DNA of 64,000 nt from Crocosphaera sp. UHCC 0190 (GCF_034932065.1 NZ_JAYGHP010000006.1:174686-238685), one strand, 5' to 3'. Shown: positions 44,141-55,203, numbered from the stretch's first letter. Numbers and translations are program-made. The notes: a model not told the origin generated them from the letters alone.

Positions 44141-45949
44141 CTATTGTAAGATTTTTCTCCCCTGACATTTATCTTCAATATATTCTGGACTCATCTCAAA
44201 TTCTGACTGAAGTGAATATTGACGGGGGGGATGAAAATATGAACTATAAAAAAAGCTATGGGGAGCCTTACCAACTAAACAGATTTTATCGCCATCTTTG
44301 ATCTTGTTGAAAGTCTCTTCTTGAACATTAACCTCCATGTACTTAGATAGAGACTCATAAGCAGGATAGGTAAAGAAACCATTAGTTTTGTGGACGAAAA
44401 TTAGGATAAATGATGTTGCCACTAAGGCGAAATTTCTCGGATTAATAAATTTTTGAGAATATTGTTCAACCAGACGACATAGTAGATAACAATTTAAGGC
44501 AACAAAAACCATCATCCAGTACATATAATATCTTAGTTCATAGGCTTGAGGTAATAAAGGAGTCAGTCCAGTCATAAGAACCATAATGATAATGGCAGTT
44601 TTTGATTCCTTATTACTATGTTTCCAGCACAAATATATAAATAAAATCAAATTAAAGATAACATATCCCCCAAAATATCCCCCTAAACCAAACTTTTCTT
44701 CATCCCAAGAAATAAAGTCCATTGCTAATGTCCAAGGCCAAGGTCTTCGCTTATCAAAGACATCAATTTCTAGAATAGATCGTCCCCAACGTAAATGAGG
44801 GGGCAGTTTTCTAATATTTTCGTGCATGAAGTCAGGGGGGGCTTCATTATGGTTAAGAACAACTCCTGCAATTGTCACCTTAACGGGATAAAAAGGATTA
44901 GCATAAAGCACTGTATTCTTGATGGGAGTAATAAAAATAACAACACTTGCTAATAAACAAAGGAACAAGGTTCTTGAGGCACGAATTAATTTATTTTTAT
45001 AATTACCCTTGAGTTGCCAATATTTACTAACAATTTTCGGTAAAAGCAATAAAAGGGCTATAAAAACAACAGGAATTAACTGAAATTTAGTATTAGCTGC
45101 TGCCCCTGCTGATAGAAAAATTAGTAGAAAAGTTTTATTGTTAAATTCAAGTTTATTGATATATAAAAGATAGGTAGTTAAAATAAGAATAGAAACACCA
45201 ACATTGCCAGGTAAATCAATATAACTTCTAGCAGCGTGCATCTGAACCATTGGCACTGCTAAAAGAGTAAGAGAAGCAAGATAAAAAGGTATTTTGAGAT
45301 AAAAACGCAAATAAGCAATAAATATTAACAAGCTAGAATAAGCCAGTAGGTTCGTGGCTTCTGGTCTTTTAAACATAACCCAGAATAAACCTTGTAACCA
45401 ATTAGCTAACAGAGGAAATCCCAGAAAACGATGTTCTATATTATATTCAAAAGTATACTGTTCTGGGGTAATAATTCCCCAAAGTCTCGCAGCAAAGGGA
45501 AGATGATACATATAAGCATCTCCTCCGTAATTACCATCAAAAAAGCTAATTAAGAAAATTGAAAAAAGAATTGATATGGAAAAGAATGTCAAGATTGTTT
45601 TGACATTCATAAACTTGAGGACAGCCACCAGCATTTTCTCTAGTTTACTCAATTCTCTCGATTCTGAATCAATGGTTCGTAACCAATTAAAACTGATTAG
45701 AAAAATACCCGTCACACCGAAAACAAGTCTGACACTTCTTAATAATGAAGCATCAGCATAACCGATATAACCAATGATTCCTAATGCTAAAGTCAAGGCA
45801 ATTAAACTTGTTCCCAAAACAAAAAATTGATTACCTTTTAACCGATAAAGACTAGGAATACTTTTAAAGGAAGGATAGCCTATGTAGGTCAAAAAGGCAA
45901 AGCCTAATAATACTATCCCTAGTATCAAACTAATTAATGGAATTAACAT
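44141..45949 (-). CDS. polytopic membrane protein, GT-C-like
   Basis: A 602-aa protein with about 13 membrane segments. The region after about residue 135, DGNYGGDAYMYHLPFAARLWGI and EHRFLGFPLLANWLQGLFW, looks like the first loop of GT-C enzymes, but the usual DE is GGDA, so the assignment is weaker than for its neighbours. An N-terminal four-segment extension (1-130) is unusual. It lies 33 bp downstream of the FkbM gene and 37 bp upstream of GT39 paralogue 2, in one minus-strand run. Confidence 0.65.
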   Translation of the reverse strand: MLIPLISLILGIVLLGFAFLTYIGYPSFKSIPSLYRLKGNQFFVLGTSLIALTLALGIIGYIGYADASLLRSVRLVFGVTGIFLISFNWLRTIDSESRELSKLEKMLVAVLKFMNVKTILTFFSISILFSIFLISFFDGNYGGDAYMYHLPFAARLWGIITPEQYTFEYNIEHRFLGFPLLANWLQGLFWVMFKRPEATNLLAYSSLLIFIAYLRFYLKIPFYLASLTLLAVPMVQMHAARSYIDLPGNVGVSILILTTYLLYINKLEFNNKTFLLIFLSAGAAANTKFQLIPVVFIALLLLLPKIVSKYWQLKGNYKNKLIRASRTLFLCLLASVVIFITPIKNTVLYANPFYPVKVTIAGVVLNHNEAPPDFMHENIRKLPPHLRWGRSILEIDVFDKRRPWPWTLAMDFISWDEEKFGLGGYFGGYVIFNLILFIYLCWKHSNKESKTAIIIMVLMTGLTPLLPQAYELRYYMYWMMVFVALNCYLLCRLVEQYSQKFINPRNFALVATSFILIFVHKTNGFFTYPAYESLSKYMEVNVQEETFNKIKDGDKICLVGKAPHSFFYSSYFHPPRQYSLQSEFEMSPEYIEDKCQGRKILQ

Positions 45950-45982
45950 GATTTTAATCGCTAATCTCCCTGAGTCAGTAAG

Positions 45983-47146
45983 TTAGATATAAAGATTCGT
46001 GGGCAAATCTTGAAAATCAGAAATTTGAGTAATTTTTGCCCCCTGAACCGATAAGGTTTCATCACGAGTTCCATGAAGAAAATCAAAATATAAATCAACC
46101 TTTGAGGTTTCAGAAAGATGAATAACCCAGTCACGATAACTAGAGGCTAACAAGTTGCTATAGGCATGATAACGGAAGATCGGTTTATTGCCCACCTTAA
46201 CACCACAAGTTAGGTCGTTATCTGTTCCTTGAGCCGTAAAAGCAACATCAATTAAATATCTTCCCCTATCAAGAATTAAAGGGGTTCTTAACCCAATTGA
46301 GCCATCAGGTTTAGACTGAAAATCAGCAGCCTCTAAAGTGGCAAAATCTTTGAAAGTAAAAGGAGGATTATAAGCTACTTCAGACAAGCGATCTTGGTGA
46401 ATATAGAGATTATTGCGAATGCCTACTCCTGGGGGATAATCCTGGGGACTTTCAACTACTTGATAAGTGTTTAAATCTATGGCAATATAACCTTCTGCTC
46501 TTAAAAAATCGAGGCAATTCGTATCATCAGGCTGAGTTTCTAAAATTAAATGAGGTTTGGCTGATTTAATCGTATTGGCCATTCCTTTGATGGCATCAAA
46601 TTCCGCCCCTTCAATATCCATTTTTGCCAGATTAGGCACTAAACCTGTATGTTTAACAAAATCATCTAAACAGATGGTTGAAACCTCATAAGCTGCCGTT
46701 TCATTAGGTTGATTATTGTAGATACTGTCATTAAGATGACTACCTAAATAAATAGGCACTTTGGCATAGGATTTATAATAAACAGCAGCATGAAATAATT
46801 GCACATTACTGCAACCACTTAACACTAAATTTCGCTGGCATTTATCCACAATTCGAGGGCTTGCTTCAAAGGAACAAACCACCCCTTTTGGCCCTACCAT
46901 ACGAGACATAATAGTAGTTAATCCGCCAAAATTGGCCCCAACATCAAAGACAACATCTCCAGGGCGACAAAGATCCCGTAATGCTAATTGAACAGGGGGT
47001 TCCCAGAAGTTTTCTTGATACCAAGGAGCGATACCATAAAGTCGAACATCTTCTAGTTTGCGATCAACTTCTAAAAGTTGATCAATTTCAGGAGCTAAGG
47101 CTCTAGCCAAACGAATTTTGAGCCAATTTTTCAAGTTATTAATCAT
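45983..47146 (-). CDS. FkbM family methyltransferase with C-terminal extension
   Basis: A 387-aa protein. Motif I is DVVFDVGANFGGLTTIMSRMV, and the FkbM block is PNLAKMDIEGAEFDAIKGMA plus KPHLILETQPDD. After about residue 250 there is an extra ~130-residue beta-rich domain (LILDRGRYLIDVAFTAQGTD, KVDLYFDFLHGT), perhaps carbohydrate binding. Its start overlaps the stop of the upstream giant glycosyltransferase by 8 bp, indicating translational coupling. Confidence 0.85.
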   Translation of the reverse strand: MINNLKNWLKIRLARALAPEIDQLLEVDRKLEDVRLYGIAPWYQENFWEPPVQLALRDLCRPGDVVFDVGANFGGLTTIMSRMVGPKGVVCSFEASPRIVDKCQRNLVLSGCSNVQLFHAAVYYKSYAKVPIYLGSHLNDSIYNNQPNETAAYEVSTICLDDFVKHTGLVPNLAKMDIEGAEFDAIKGMANTIKSAKPHLILETQPDDTNCLDFLRAEGYIAIDLNTYQVVESPQDYPPGVGIRNNLYIHQDRLSEVAYNPPFTFKDFATLEAADFQSKPDGSIGLRTPLILDRGRYLIDVAFTAQGTDNDLTCGVKVGNKPIFRYHAYSNLLASSYRDWVIHLSETSKVDLYFDFLHGTRDETLSVQGAKITQISDFQDLPTNLYI

Positions 47147-50100
47147 TAGCTTTTTCTACCTCAGTTAACCAAAGAAATGCGTGTTGTTCATGACGGTTAT
47201 CGTTAAAAATACGATAATTAGGAGCGAGTTCAGGACTCATCTCAGGACTCATCTTAGGATTCCAATAAGCCTGATGTTCTTGTTGAATTTGATTGGCAAT
47301 TTTCCGAGTTTGTACAACCTGGCTTAAGGGAGAAAAGCGCGACAATTTCGGAATCCAATCTAGGGATCGATAGGCTTTCAATAAAGTCTCGATGCCTTTA
47401 AAATATTGCAAGGCTTTTGATTCAGGATGCACCTCTTTTAAATGTAAACTTAAGTTGTAAGCATACTCTAAATCCGTACTGGTGTGAGTGCAATAAGACT
47501 TACGATAACCTAAAGTTGAGTAAATTAATTTTTCAAGATCTTCGACATTTCTATTAGCAAAAGCATAACGAACTCCTGCTAAGGTTCGATGTAAATACCA
47601 AGCCCGCATATCTTCCATTTCTGCGGCGGGACTTTGGGTGGTTCTTTCATCAGGATAGTTCCAAAATACCCCTAAAGTTTGGTCAACAACTTTACTTTTA
47701 ATGAAGGGTAACATCCGACTCTTAAATTCTGTATCCCCTGCTCCTCGGAAACTGCCATCATAGTAACCGAAACGATCATGAATGGAGCGACGATATAAGG
47801 CTCCTACCCAAGATAAATAACAAGTTTCTAAGTATACTAAATCCTGATGATAATTACTACGATTGTACGGCATAACATCATTAACCCAACTGCCGTTTTT
47901 ATCAACACTGGTGACTAAACTATGACCAATTACCCAATCAAGTTCAGGATCTTTATCTAATTCAGCCGCCAGTATTTCTAAACAACCAGGTAAAATGGTT
48001 TCATCTACTCCTAAAAAGGATAAAAAACTTCCTCTTGATAGGTCAATTCCTCGGTTCCAAGCTGTCTGAATGGTTTCTCTTTGTTTAGATCTTGCGTAAA
48101 CAATGGGCAGATTTAATTCAGAAGCTAATTGTTGAAAAACTTGGTATTCATCCCCTGGAGAACCACTATCCATTAAGATAATTTCTGCGTCTCCCCGTTG
48201 CATTAGGGTTTGATGTTGTAGGGTTCTCAAAAATAAGGGAAGTTTATCAGCCGCGTTATATAAAGAGACAATTACACTAACGCGATAGGCAGATTGATCG
48301 CGGCGATCATCAATGAATTCATAGTCCCGTTGTGGGTTTAATAAATTATCCGAGACACTCTGTTTAATTAATTCATAACACCGCGTTTCTCGTTCGGCAG
48401 GTTTACCATACATAGCCTCAATAACTTGAGCTTCACGACGAAAACCTTGATTATTTAAAGCCCGCATTACATAGGAAAGATCCCCAAATAAATCTTTATC
48501 TAAGAGGCGTATTCCTCTGAGTTTATAGGTAGCTGAAACCAGTTCATTACCCCGTATCTCTTCAATTCTAGCAATTTCTCGCCATAAACGAACCCGATCT
48601 ATGCGGTAGCCATTACCTAAGCGATCCTGTAAACTTTGATTTTCTCCCCCAAAGGCTGAGCCTAATTTCCAGCATTCTTTGACTTTATTGCCTAGGTCTT
48701 TTTGGGTTAATTCTGACGCATTAAAAGTGAATTTATAGCGTTTAACTAATTTGGGAGCTTTTAAAGTTTGAGCATTGCGAGGTTCTTCTAAAGGCTTTCT
48801 TAGTTGCTCCTTTGTTTCTCCAATGGTGGCTTTAATTTGTTTATAAAGAGGTTTAATCTGGGACTTGATTTGGGATTTAATCCCTTTAATTGCAGGTAAT
48901 TTTGAGAGACTAAATCCGACTTGTCCCGCTTCCCAATAATTAATCAATTGAGCATACCATTGACCTAATTCTTCATTAATTTCTGTATCAGACATTAATG
49001 GCTGATTGTAAATTTCCTCTAAAAAGAGATCAGATGTTTCTAAATTAGAAGAAAGGAGTGTATCGACTAAATGTTCCCTATATTCTTGATAATTATCGAG
49101 AATTTTTTGAATCTTAGGTAAAGAAGTATAGATATCATTGATGTCAATTTTTACAAAAGGAACATCAGGGAAACTTTCCTCTAAAAAGCGACAAACCCCT
49201 GCACCATTGCCAATGGCCGTCGGACAACCTGAAAATAGAGATTCTAAGGCAACTAAATTTAACGTATCGTATCGTGAAGGCAGAAAAGTAATAGATTTAC
49301 TAGCAAATAATTCTACTAATTCTGAGGGAGTCATGGGGGGAAGCATCTTCAGATCTTTCTGTCGATGATTAATCATCTCCGCTAAATACTTTTGAGATGA
49401 TTTAGTATTATTGTAATTGTAACTATGGGGGCCAATAATACGCGCTTGACTATAGCTTTTTCTAGGAATCCACCATGCCATATCAATGAAAATATCAGGG
49501 CCTTTTCTCTTTTCTGTCCTTCCGATAAAATTGAGACTGGGAGCAACTTCTGAGGGTAAACCTCTGGTGGGTTTTGGTAGATCAATAAAGTGAAGGGGAT
49601 TATAATAATGGGAATCAAAATCAGAATATTCTCGCCATTCATCTAAATAGCTTTTACTAATTCCATAACGGAGATCTACCGCCTTATATTGCATTTTTTC
49701 TTGTAGATCTAGAGGAATATTAGCCAACCCAAAATCAAACCAATCTAGACGGAGAGTTTGAGAGATTTTTCCGTGCATTGACAAAGCAATGCGATTAAAG
49801 GTAATACCATAATGTTTAAGGGCAGGCCGTAAAAATATGCCCCATTGTTCATAGTCAGGGACATCAATGACATCAAACTGTTGATTGGCAGCAGAAGCGG
49901 CGATATTGCTGGCCATAACAAAGGCCCGTTCTACCCATTTTGGCGGTGTCACCTCGAAGAAATTTTTAAAATCAGTTAAGAGAAACTGTTCTTGATAAGA
50001 AAGGGCGTGAGCATTACTAGGCCGAGAGGTATTTCGTGGTTCTTTTTCAGCAATATAATAAAAGTCTATTTGGGGATTTTTTTTGATAATACTGCGATAA

Positions 50101-50159
50101 AAGGTTTGACCACCGCCAACCTTACTAAATAAATCGAAATCAGCAATAAGGACTTTCAT
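47139..50159 (-). CDS. bifunctional glycosyltransferase, GT4 + GT2
   Basis: A 1006-aa fusion. Residues 1-390 are a GT4-type GT-B fold (VGGGQTFYRSI near 14-24, LNFIGRTEKRKGPDIFIDMA, LPSRYDTLNLVALESLFSGCP). A helical linker of about 230 residues with a KLGSAFGGENQSLQDRL stretch follows. A GT2 domain begins near 624 (RVSVIVSLYNAADKLPLFLR, ILMDSGSPGDE, LSFLGVDETILPG). Two sugar linkages could be made by one polypeptide. Cytoplasmic, acting on nucleotide sugars. It overlaps the FkbM gene downstream by 8 bp. Confidence 0.85.
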   Translation of the reverse strand: MKVLIADFDLFSKVGGGQTFYRSIIKKNPQIDFYYIAEKEPRNTSRPSNAHALSYQEQFLLTDFKNFFEVTPPKWVERAFVMASNIAASAANQQFDVIDVPDYEQWGIFLRPALKHYGITFNRIALSMHGKISQTLRLDWFDFGLANIPLDLQEKMQYKAVDLRYGISKSYLDEWREYSDFDSHYYNPLHFIDLPKPTRGLPSEVAPSLNFIGRTEKRKGPDIFIDMAWWIPRKSYSQARIIGPHSYNYNNTKSSQKYLAEMINHRQKDLKMLPPMTPSELVELFASKSITFLPSRYDTLNLVALESLFSGCPTAIGNGAGVCRFLEESFPDVPFVKIDINDIYTSLPKIQKILDNYQEYREHLVDTLLSSNLETSDLFLEEIYNQPLMSDTEINEELGQWYAQLINYWEAGQVGFSLSKLPAIKGIKSQIKSQIKPLYKQIKATIGETKEQLRKPLEEPRNAQTLKAPKLVKRYKFTFNASELTQKDLGNKVKECWKLGSAFGGENQSLQDRLGNGYRIDRVRLWREIARIEEIRGNELVSATYKLRGIRLLDKDLFGDLSYVMRALNNQGFRREAQVIEAMYGKPAERETRCYELIKQSVSDNLLNPQRDYEFIDDRRDQSAYRVSVIVSLYNAADKLPLFLRTLQHQTLMQRGDAEIILMDSGSPGDEYQVFQQLASELNLPIVYARSKQRETIQTAWNRGIDLSRGSFLSFLGVDETILPGCLEILAAELDKDPELDWVIGHSLVTSVDKNGSWVNDVMPYNRSNYHQDLVYLETCYLSWVGALYRRSIHDRFGYYDGSFRGAGDTEFKSRMLPFIKSKVVDQTLGVFWNYPDERTTQSPAAEMEDMRAWYLHRTLAGVRYAFANRNVEDLEKLIYSTLGYRKSYCTHTSTDLEYAYNLSLHLKEVHPESKALQYFKGIETLLKAYRSLDWIPKLSRFSPLSQVVQTRKIANQIQQEHQAYWNPKMSPEMSPELAPNYRIFNDNRHEQHAFLWLTEVEKAND

Positions 50160-50432
50160 AAGATATTAACTAATCACCTTGTTATATTGGGGCCTTGGTT
50201 CCCACGCTTAATCAATTTTCTTATCTAAAACTAGGGGTGGCATTCGTAAAATCTTATGCACAATAGTACATTAAGTCAACTCATGAATGGTCAGTAATTT
50301 TAATAGTTTACCTCATTATAGTTTACAATAACTAATCATGTTTTTTGCGACCCAACTTAGAAAAGAAGGCTATCATGACAGACTGATGCTGCTTTTGACG
50401 GTTTAATTTGCAGATAAGTTCCCTAACTCACC

Positions 50433-53400
50433 CTATTTTGCTCCTTCAATCAGATCTTTATATTTACGGTATAAGTTACGATAATCATAGTTTTGGCTAA
50501 ATTGTTGGGCATTTTCTCCAATATTTACCCGTTGTTCAGGATTATTCAAAAGTTGAGCAATGAGAGAAGGATATTCTTCTAAGCGATCGCAAATAATTCC
50601 TTCTTTTCCAGACATCACAGGATAACCCCGAAAGGCAACAGTTGTTCCGAGAATGACTTTTTCATAGGCCATTGCTTCGACGGTTTTTAAGGATGTTCCT
50701 GTGCCTGAAAGAAGAGGCAAAACAATTAAGTCCGCTTGTTTATATAATATTGAGAGCAGGGAATTTTCTACTTTTCCTAGGGAAATAAAATTATCTTTTT
50801 CTTCGGGTTCCCAACAACTACCTACAATGACAAACTGACAAGCAAGTTCGGCATAACTTTGAGAAAAATCTTCAGCCATTTTGCGAATAATTTTGACTGC
50901 TTCTATATTAGGTTGATGCTGACTTCCCACAAATAAACAAAAGGGTTGATTGAGTTGTTTAAAAGGGCTTTCTGATAACAATATATCGGTAGATTGATAA
51001 TCAGAATCTTGCTCTAAATCAACTGGGTTAGGAATAACAGTCGCCGCTAATTCATACTTTTGTAAAAAAGCCTGATCATTGGCAGAAACACAAATCACAT
51101 GATCTCCTTGTTTTAGGGACTTAATTTCTTCTGTTAGGGCAATTTTTCCCATTAACGTAGAAGGATCAAGTTGTTGTGCTAAAATATCATGGGCTGTGAT
51201 GATTAACTGAGTATCACATTGATGACAAATATCTGCCACTGTTAACGCCCAAAAAGGATATTCTAAAACGATAGTATCTGCCCATCCTGCTAAGGTTTTC
51301 ACCCAGTTAATAAACCCTGAATCAAAGCGATATTGATAATATATCCAAGGCAACCAATGATTAAATTCTTGTGAAGTTTCTGGGGATTTATTCTGTTCAT
51401 CTAAGTCAAAATTTAGGGCATCAAACCAAGATTGATAGGCATCAGCATAAATATCTTTTACTAAACAATAATCTTGATAGGACTGTTGATAATAGGTATA
51501 ATGTACCTCACCCTGTCGAAAATCTTTTGCTTCTCCTGTGGTGAATACCCAAACTTGATAGGATTGTGATTTTAAATAATCAATTAGTAGTCCCACCCGT
51601 TTACTTGCTCCACTTTTTCGCTCTAAAATATCTCCCCAAGGGTATAAAATGGCTACCTTTTTACCTGTTTCTTTTAAGGATAAAGCCCGTTCATTAAGGG
51701 TTGAGGTAAAGACAGAATCCATTATCTTAAAATACTCAGTTTTCGATGAATCTTGACCAAAAGAAATAACATATTTATCAGGATTTTTTACTGTTTCTTC
51801 TAGTTTTTCAAGTTCATTATCATAATGAGTTATTAACACATTACATTGATTCAATAACTGGCATTCTAATTGATACTCACTCAAGTCAATTTCTCGATGA
51901 TTATTGAGAGCATATTGATAGGATTTAATGGTAGAAACTTCACAAATAATTGAAGACTGAGTTACATTAAATTTATCAATAAGACTGTAACTAACAATTG
52001 AATTCAATATAATAATATCAAATTGATTTGTTTGTAATAATTGAGTTAGATCTGAGGGTATAATTAAGTTATATGTATCAACTAAATCTCTTTTAAAGCT
52101 CGTTTCTTGATTCAAGAACTCTTGAATATAGTCTTTAGGATTAATGTTATACGGTATTAGATCAGGCGATCCATAATTAACAATCCATCTTTGTTTTAAG
52201 GGGAATTCCTGAAAAATATCATCAATTACTGGATATAATTGATGATAAAAAGGCTCATAATTATCACCTTTCCATTGCTCATTGTTGGCAAAAAATAGTC
52301 CATAAACATCATAACCACAAAGTCCTAAATATTCAATCTGATTAATAAAAGATGGTAAAATCAGATTTTTATCTAAGAAAAAATCACTTTCTAAAATCAA
52401 AAGAACCTTCGGAACTAATAAAGGAACAGGTTGAGATGCTGTCTCATTATTGACTTCAAATATTACTTGTTCTTCTACAGTATCAATATTAGTTAAATGA
52501 TTAGTGTTAGAAAGTAAAACATTGACCAAACTATCTGGTGAATTTTTTTCACCCCAACCCTTAGAGAATGCTTTTGCTGCTTCCGAAAATTGGGGTAAAT
52601 TTTTAATAATTCTAATTACCCCTTCAGCAATTTTATCAGGTTTTTCATAAATACTTGCTCTTGACAAATCGACTTGCTTTGCCAACCAACTATTACTAGG
52701 AACAACAACAGGTTTTCCTGCTGCTAATGCTTCTGTTAATACCCCTGAAGTTCGGACATTATAACTATTAGGATCATAAGGTAAAATCAAAAGATCAGCT
52801 TCCCCTAAAAGTTGATAATAATCATCAGCAGACATTGCTTGTTTAATTAGGGTTACTTTCTGCTGTGGATATCTTTCTAATTCTAGACGTGCTTGAGGTA
52901 TTAAACCCTCCCCTCCTTCAATACTAAAATTCGATTGAATCGTCAATTTTATTTGGCCAGGTTGAATATAATCTTTCCATAAAGATTGAACAACATCAGG
53001 TAAATAATGATAACCTTTTTCGGGCCTTGCATCTCCTAAATAAACAACATTTATAGGTCTATTTAGATTTGATTTTTCGGTTAATTCCTTTAACTTCTCC
53101 TGTCGAAATGGAATAGGAATTTGACTAAAAATAACTTTACTTAGGGTATTATGTCGTTGAACTAGATCAATAGTATCTGTATAAAACTGTATAATATTTG
53201 GCCATAATTGAGACTCATAGCATTGATCGAGAATTGTTTTTAACCCCATTCCTTTTGCATAAATAACCAAAGGATCTTCAATATCTCGACGCAAAAGAAT
53301 ATGAAAGCGAGGCAGTTGAGAGCGATCACTTGATGCTAAAAAATGATAAACTTCTTCAACTTGTTCAATGCCAATAGTATGAATAAAAACTTCATCTTCT

Positions 53401-54008
53401 GTGGTAAGTTTAATCTCTTTTAAAACCTGAGACAAGCTATCTTGAAAACTTCTAACTTTTTGGGTTAATAATTTAAGTAATGCTTGATTTATCTTTCTAA
53501 AAATAACAATAATCAGATATCTTAATACCCCCCAAATAATCTTAAAAACTCCCCATAAAGTATTAGACAATGGAATAGAACGAAGCAACTCAATATCTTG
53601 TTTAATCCAGTGACCTAATCTTGAGGTACTTCCTTGAACTTTTTCTAAAAAAAGCTTAAGTTTAGGTTGAGTTAATTCCCAATACATGAAATAAAATGTT
53701 AGTTTAGCACTAATTTTAACTGATAATTTTCCTAAAGGATTATCATTTAAAACCTCAAGTATTTTTTTGAATTTATCATTCCAGTTGCCCAAACTTTTAG
53801 AAGAAATAGGGTTATTAAACCAATCGACTTCAAAAGCTGAAATGATCTGAATATTATCAGGATATAATGATTTTGGAAAGGTATGATTAGCAACGATTAT
53901 AGGGTGATAACCTTGCCTAGCAGCAGCTTCAGCGACAGATATACTACACTCATAATGATGTCCTTGAAGATTACAGAGTGAGTGATCGATAATAATAAAT
54001 TTTTTCAT
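50433..54008 (-). CDS. tandem GT4 glycosyltransferase (1191 aa)
   Basis: Two GT-B modules in one chain. The first, about 1-490, ends with GEADLLILPYDPNSYNVRTS and GVLTEALAAGKPVVVPSNSW. The second, about 780-1190, has KKVAILYPWGDILERKSGAS, FVGSQHQPNIEAVKIIRKMA, LIVLPLLSGTGTSLKTVEAM and ends KYKDLIEGAK. A middle part (about 540-770) looks like another degenerate GT-B N-terminal half. Substrates unknown; probably cytoplasmic. The E in the EALAAGKP/EAMAYEKV motifs is kept in both, so both modules may be active. It lies 32 bp downstream of the sulfotransferase gene. Confidence 0.82.
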   Translation of the reverse strand: MKKFIIIDHSLCNLQGHHYECSISVAEAAARQGYHPIIVANHTFPKSLYPDNIQIISAFEVDWFNNPISSKSLGNWNDKFKKILEVLNDNPLGKLSVKISAKLTFYFMYWELTQPKLKLFLEKVQGSTSRLGHWIKQDIELLRSIPLSNTLWGVFKIIWGVLRYLIIVIFRKINQALLKLLTQKVRSFQDSLSQVLKEIKLTTEDEVFIHTIGIEQVEEVYHFLASSDRSQLPRFHILLRRDIEDPLVIYAKGMGLKTILDQCYESQLWPNIIQFYTDTIDLVQRHNTLSKVIFSQIPIPFRQEKLKELTEKSNLNRPINVVYLGDARPEKGYHYLPDVVQSLWKDYIQPGQIKLTIQSNFSIEGGEGLIPQARLELERYPQQKVTLIKQAMSADDYYQLLGEADLLILPYDPNSYNVRTSGVLTEALAAGKPVVVPSNSWLAKQVDLSRASIYEKPDKIAEGVIRIIKNLPQFSEAAKAFSKGWGEKNSPDSLVNVLLSNTNHLTNIDTVEEQVIFEVNNETASQPVPLLVPKVLLILESDFFLDKNLILPSFINQIEYLGLCGYDVYGLFFANNEQWKGDNYEPFYHQLYPVIDDIFQEFPLKQRWIVNYGSPDLIPYNINPKDYIQEFLNQETSFKRDLVDTYNLIIPSDLTQLLQTNQFDIIILNSIVSYSLIDKFNVTQSSIICEVSTIKSYQYALNNHREIDLSEYQLECQLLNQCNVLITHYDNELEKLEETVKNPDKYVISFGQDSSKTEYFKIMDSVFTSTLNERALSLKETGKKVAILYPWGDILERKSGASKRVGLLIDYLKSQSYQVWVFTTGEAKDFRQGEVHYTYYQQSYQDYCLVKDIYADAYQSWFDALNFDLDEQNKSPETSQEFNHWLPWIYYQYRFDSGFINWVKTLAGWADTIVLEYPFWALTVADICHQCDTQLIITAHDILAQQLDPSTLMGKIALTEEIKSLKQGDHVICVSANDQAFLQKYELAATVIPNPVDLEQDSDYQSTDILLSESPFKQLNQPFCLFVGSQHQPNIEAVKIIRKMAEDFSQSYAELACQFVIVGSCWEPEEKDNFISLGKVENSLLSILYKQADLIVLPLLSGTGTSLKTVEAMAYEKVILGTTVAFRGYPVMSGKEGIICDRLEEYPSLIAQLLNNPEQRVNIGENAQQFSQNYDYRNLYRKYKDLIEGAK

Positions 54009-54040
54009 AAGTGATGAGTAAATTGAGATTTTTATAATTA

Positions 54041-54850
54041 TTAATCAGTGTATTGGTATCGTTTAAGAATATCCCCAAACAAATTATTTAAAGTCTCAAT
54101 TGTTGAGCTTTTTAGCTTTTCCTTGTGATCTCCAGGGATCACTTTTCTGATATGGTTATCTGGGTTTTCTTCCGTTGGGCGGATATCATATTTACTCGCT
54201 ATTTGTTTAATAGTTTCTTGAGGAATGTTGAAGTTAAGGAAATCAAGCATATCAATAATCCATTTTTCCTTATTAAAGATCACATCTTCATAACGAAAAG
54301 TTTTCAAATCTTGATTAAAATCTAAGTAATTATGATAATCATTCCAATTTTTTAGAAAGAATGATGCTTCCCTAACAACATATTCATCAATCGTCATTTC
54401 TAAAGCTTGTTGACGAGCAGATAACATCATACTTTTCTTTAATCCTTTTTCGGGAATAGCATGACTATAGGCGATGGAAAAAAAGCGACTCACCACAAGA
54501 TCTCTGGGATCTCTAACCAATAGAATCTTCTTACTACGTTTTAAAACTAAATTATCTCTCATAAAAGGAGGAATGACTCGGAAACCTAGATAACAATAAC
54601 CATCTTGAATAATCTTAGATAATTCATTTTCATTAACCCACTGATCCAAAGTAATTCCTTCTGAAAAAGCACTGCTAGGTATATCAACCCGTGGAATATC
54701 CAGATAATTAGTGATATCAATCATAATTTGATTCAATAATACACTTCCCGCTTTATGTAAAGAAAAAACAAAAAATGCAGGATAAGAGCTAGGAGATGCT
54801 AAATCTAAGGTTAGAATTTGTTTAGATGCTAAAGAAATTTCTACTTTCAT
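54041..54850 (-). CDS. sulfotransferase domain protein
   Basis: A 269-aa protein with the PAPS-binding signatures of sulfotransferases: the 5' phosphosulfate loop FVFSLHKAGSVLLNQIMIDI near 27-46 and the 3' phosphate region KKILLVRDPRDLVVSRFFSI near 107-126, followed by a RYEDVI block. It would transfer sulfate from PAPS to a glycan or small acceptor. It is first in a minus-strand run with the 1191-aa glycosyltransferase, which suggests a carbohydrate acceptor. Confidence 0.85.
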   Translation of the reverse strand: MKVEISLASKQILTLDLASPSSYPAFFVFSLHKAGSVLLNQIMIDITNYLDIPRVDIPSSAFSEGITLDQWVNENELSKIIQDGYCYLGFRVIPPFMRDNLVLKRSKKILLVRDPRDLVVSRFFSIAYSHAIPEKGLKKSMMLSARQQALEMTIDEYVVREASFFLKNWNDYHNYLDFNQDLKTFRYEDVIFNKEKWIIDMLDFLNFNIPQETIKQIASKYDIRPTEENPDNHIRKVIPGDHKEKLKSSTIETLNNLFGDILKRYQYTD

Positions 54851-55203
54851 CAGTTAAGTATTTTCAATTTGACTAATAAGAATTAAAGTATCCGACAACT
54901 AATTCGCTTCAATTGGTAAACCTAAAGCTTTTTTTACTTTAAACCAAAGTGAGCGCAATTTCCCAAATTTGCTGATTTTCATCCCTTCAATTTCTGAGGT
55001 TAGGGAAAGAGACGATAAAAAATACTGTTACTGATGAAACATTTATTCAAGATTGTCAGTCCTCACCCTAGGTCAACTCAGTGAATCTGGGACTGCAGAT
55101 GGGCATCTGGCAGCATTTCTAGATAAAGTTTTTCAGCCAGACTTGACAAATGCTCAATTATTTGGGCATCATACTTATCAAACTCAAGTTTACCATTCAA
55201 TCA
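54851..55203. other. gene-free stretch with two decayed remnants
   Basis: Holds a minus-strand remnant of a coiled-coil/SKFW tail (54899-55031) and a plus-strand open frame from 55053 that overlaps the GT2 gene start. No intact gene or clear terminator is visible. It looks like a recombination scar between the minus-strand and plus-strand halves of the glycan island. Confidence 0.45.
54899..55031 (-). pseudogene. remnant of SKFW-tailed protein
   Basis: On the minus strand the frame ending at 54899 reads, from a stop near 55032, QYFLSSLSLTSEIEGMKISK, FGKLRSLWFKVKKALGLPIE, AN. The last part lines up with the C-terminus of the 980-aa glycosyltransferase (TSKFWKLRTKWFRVKQTLGL). Only about 43 codons remain and no start or upstream domain is present, so this is the truncated 3' end of a lost gene. 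Confidence 0.6.
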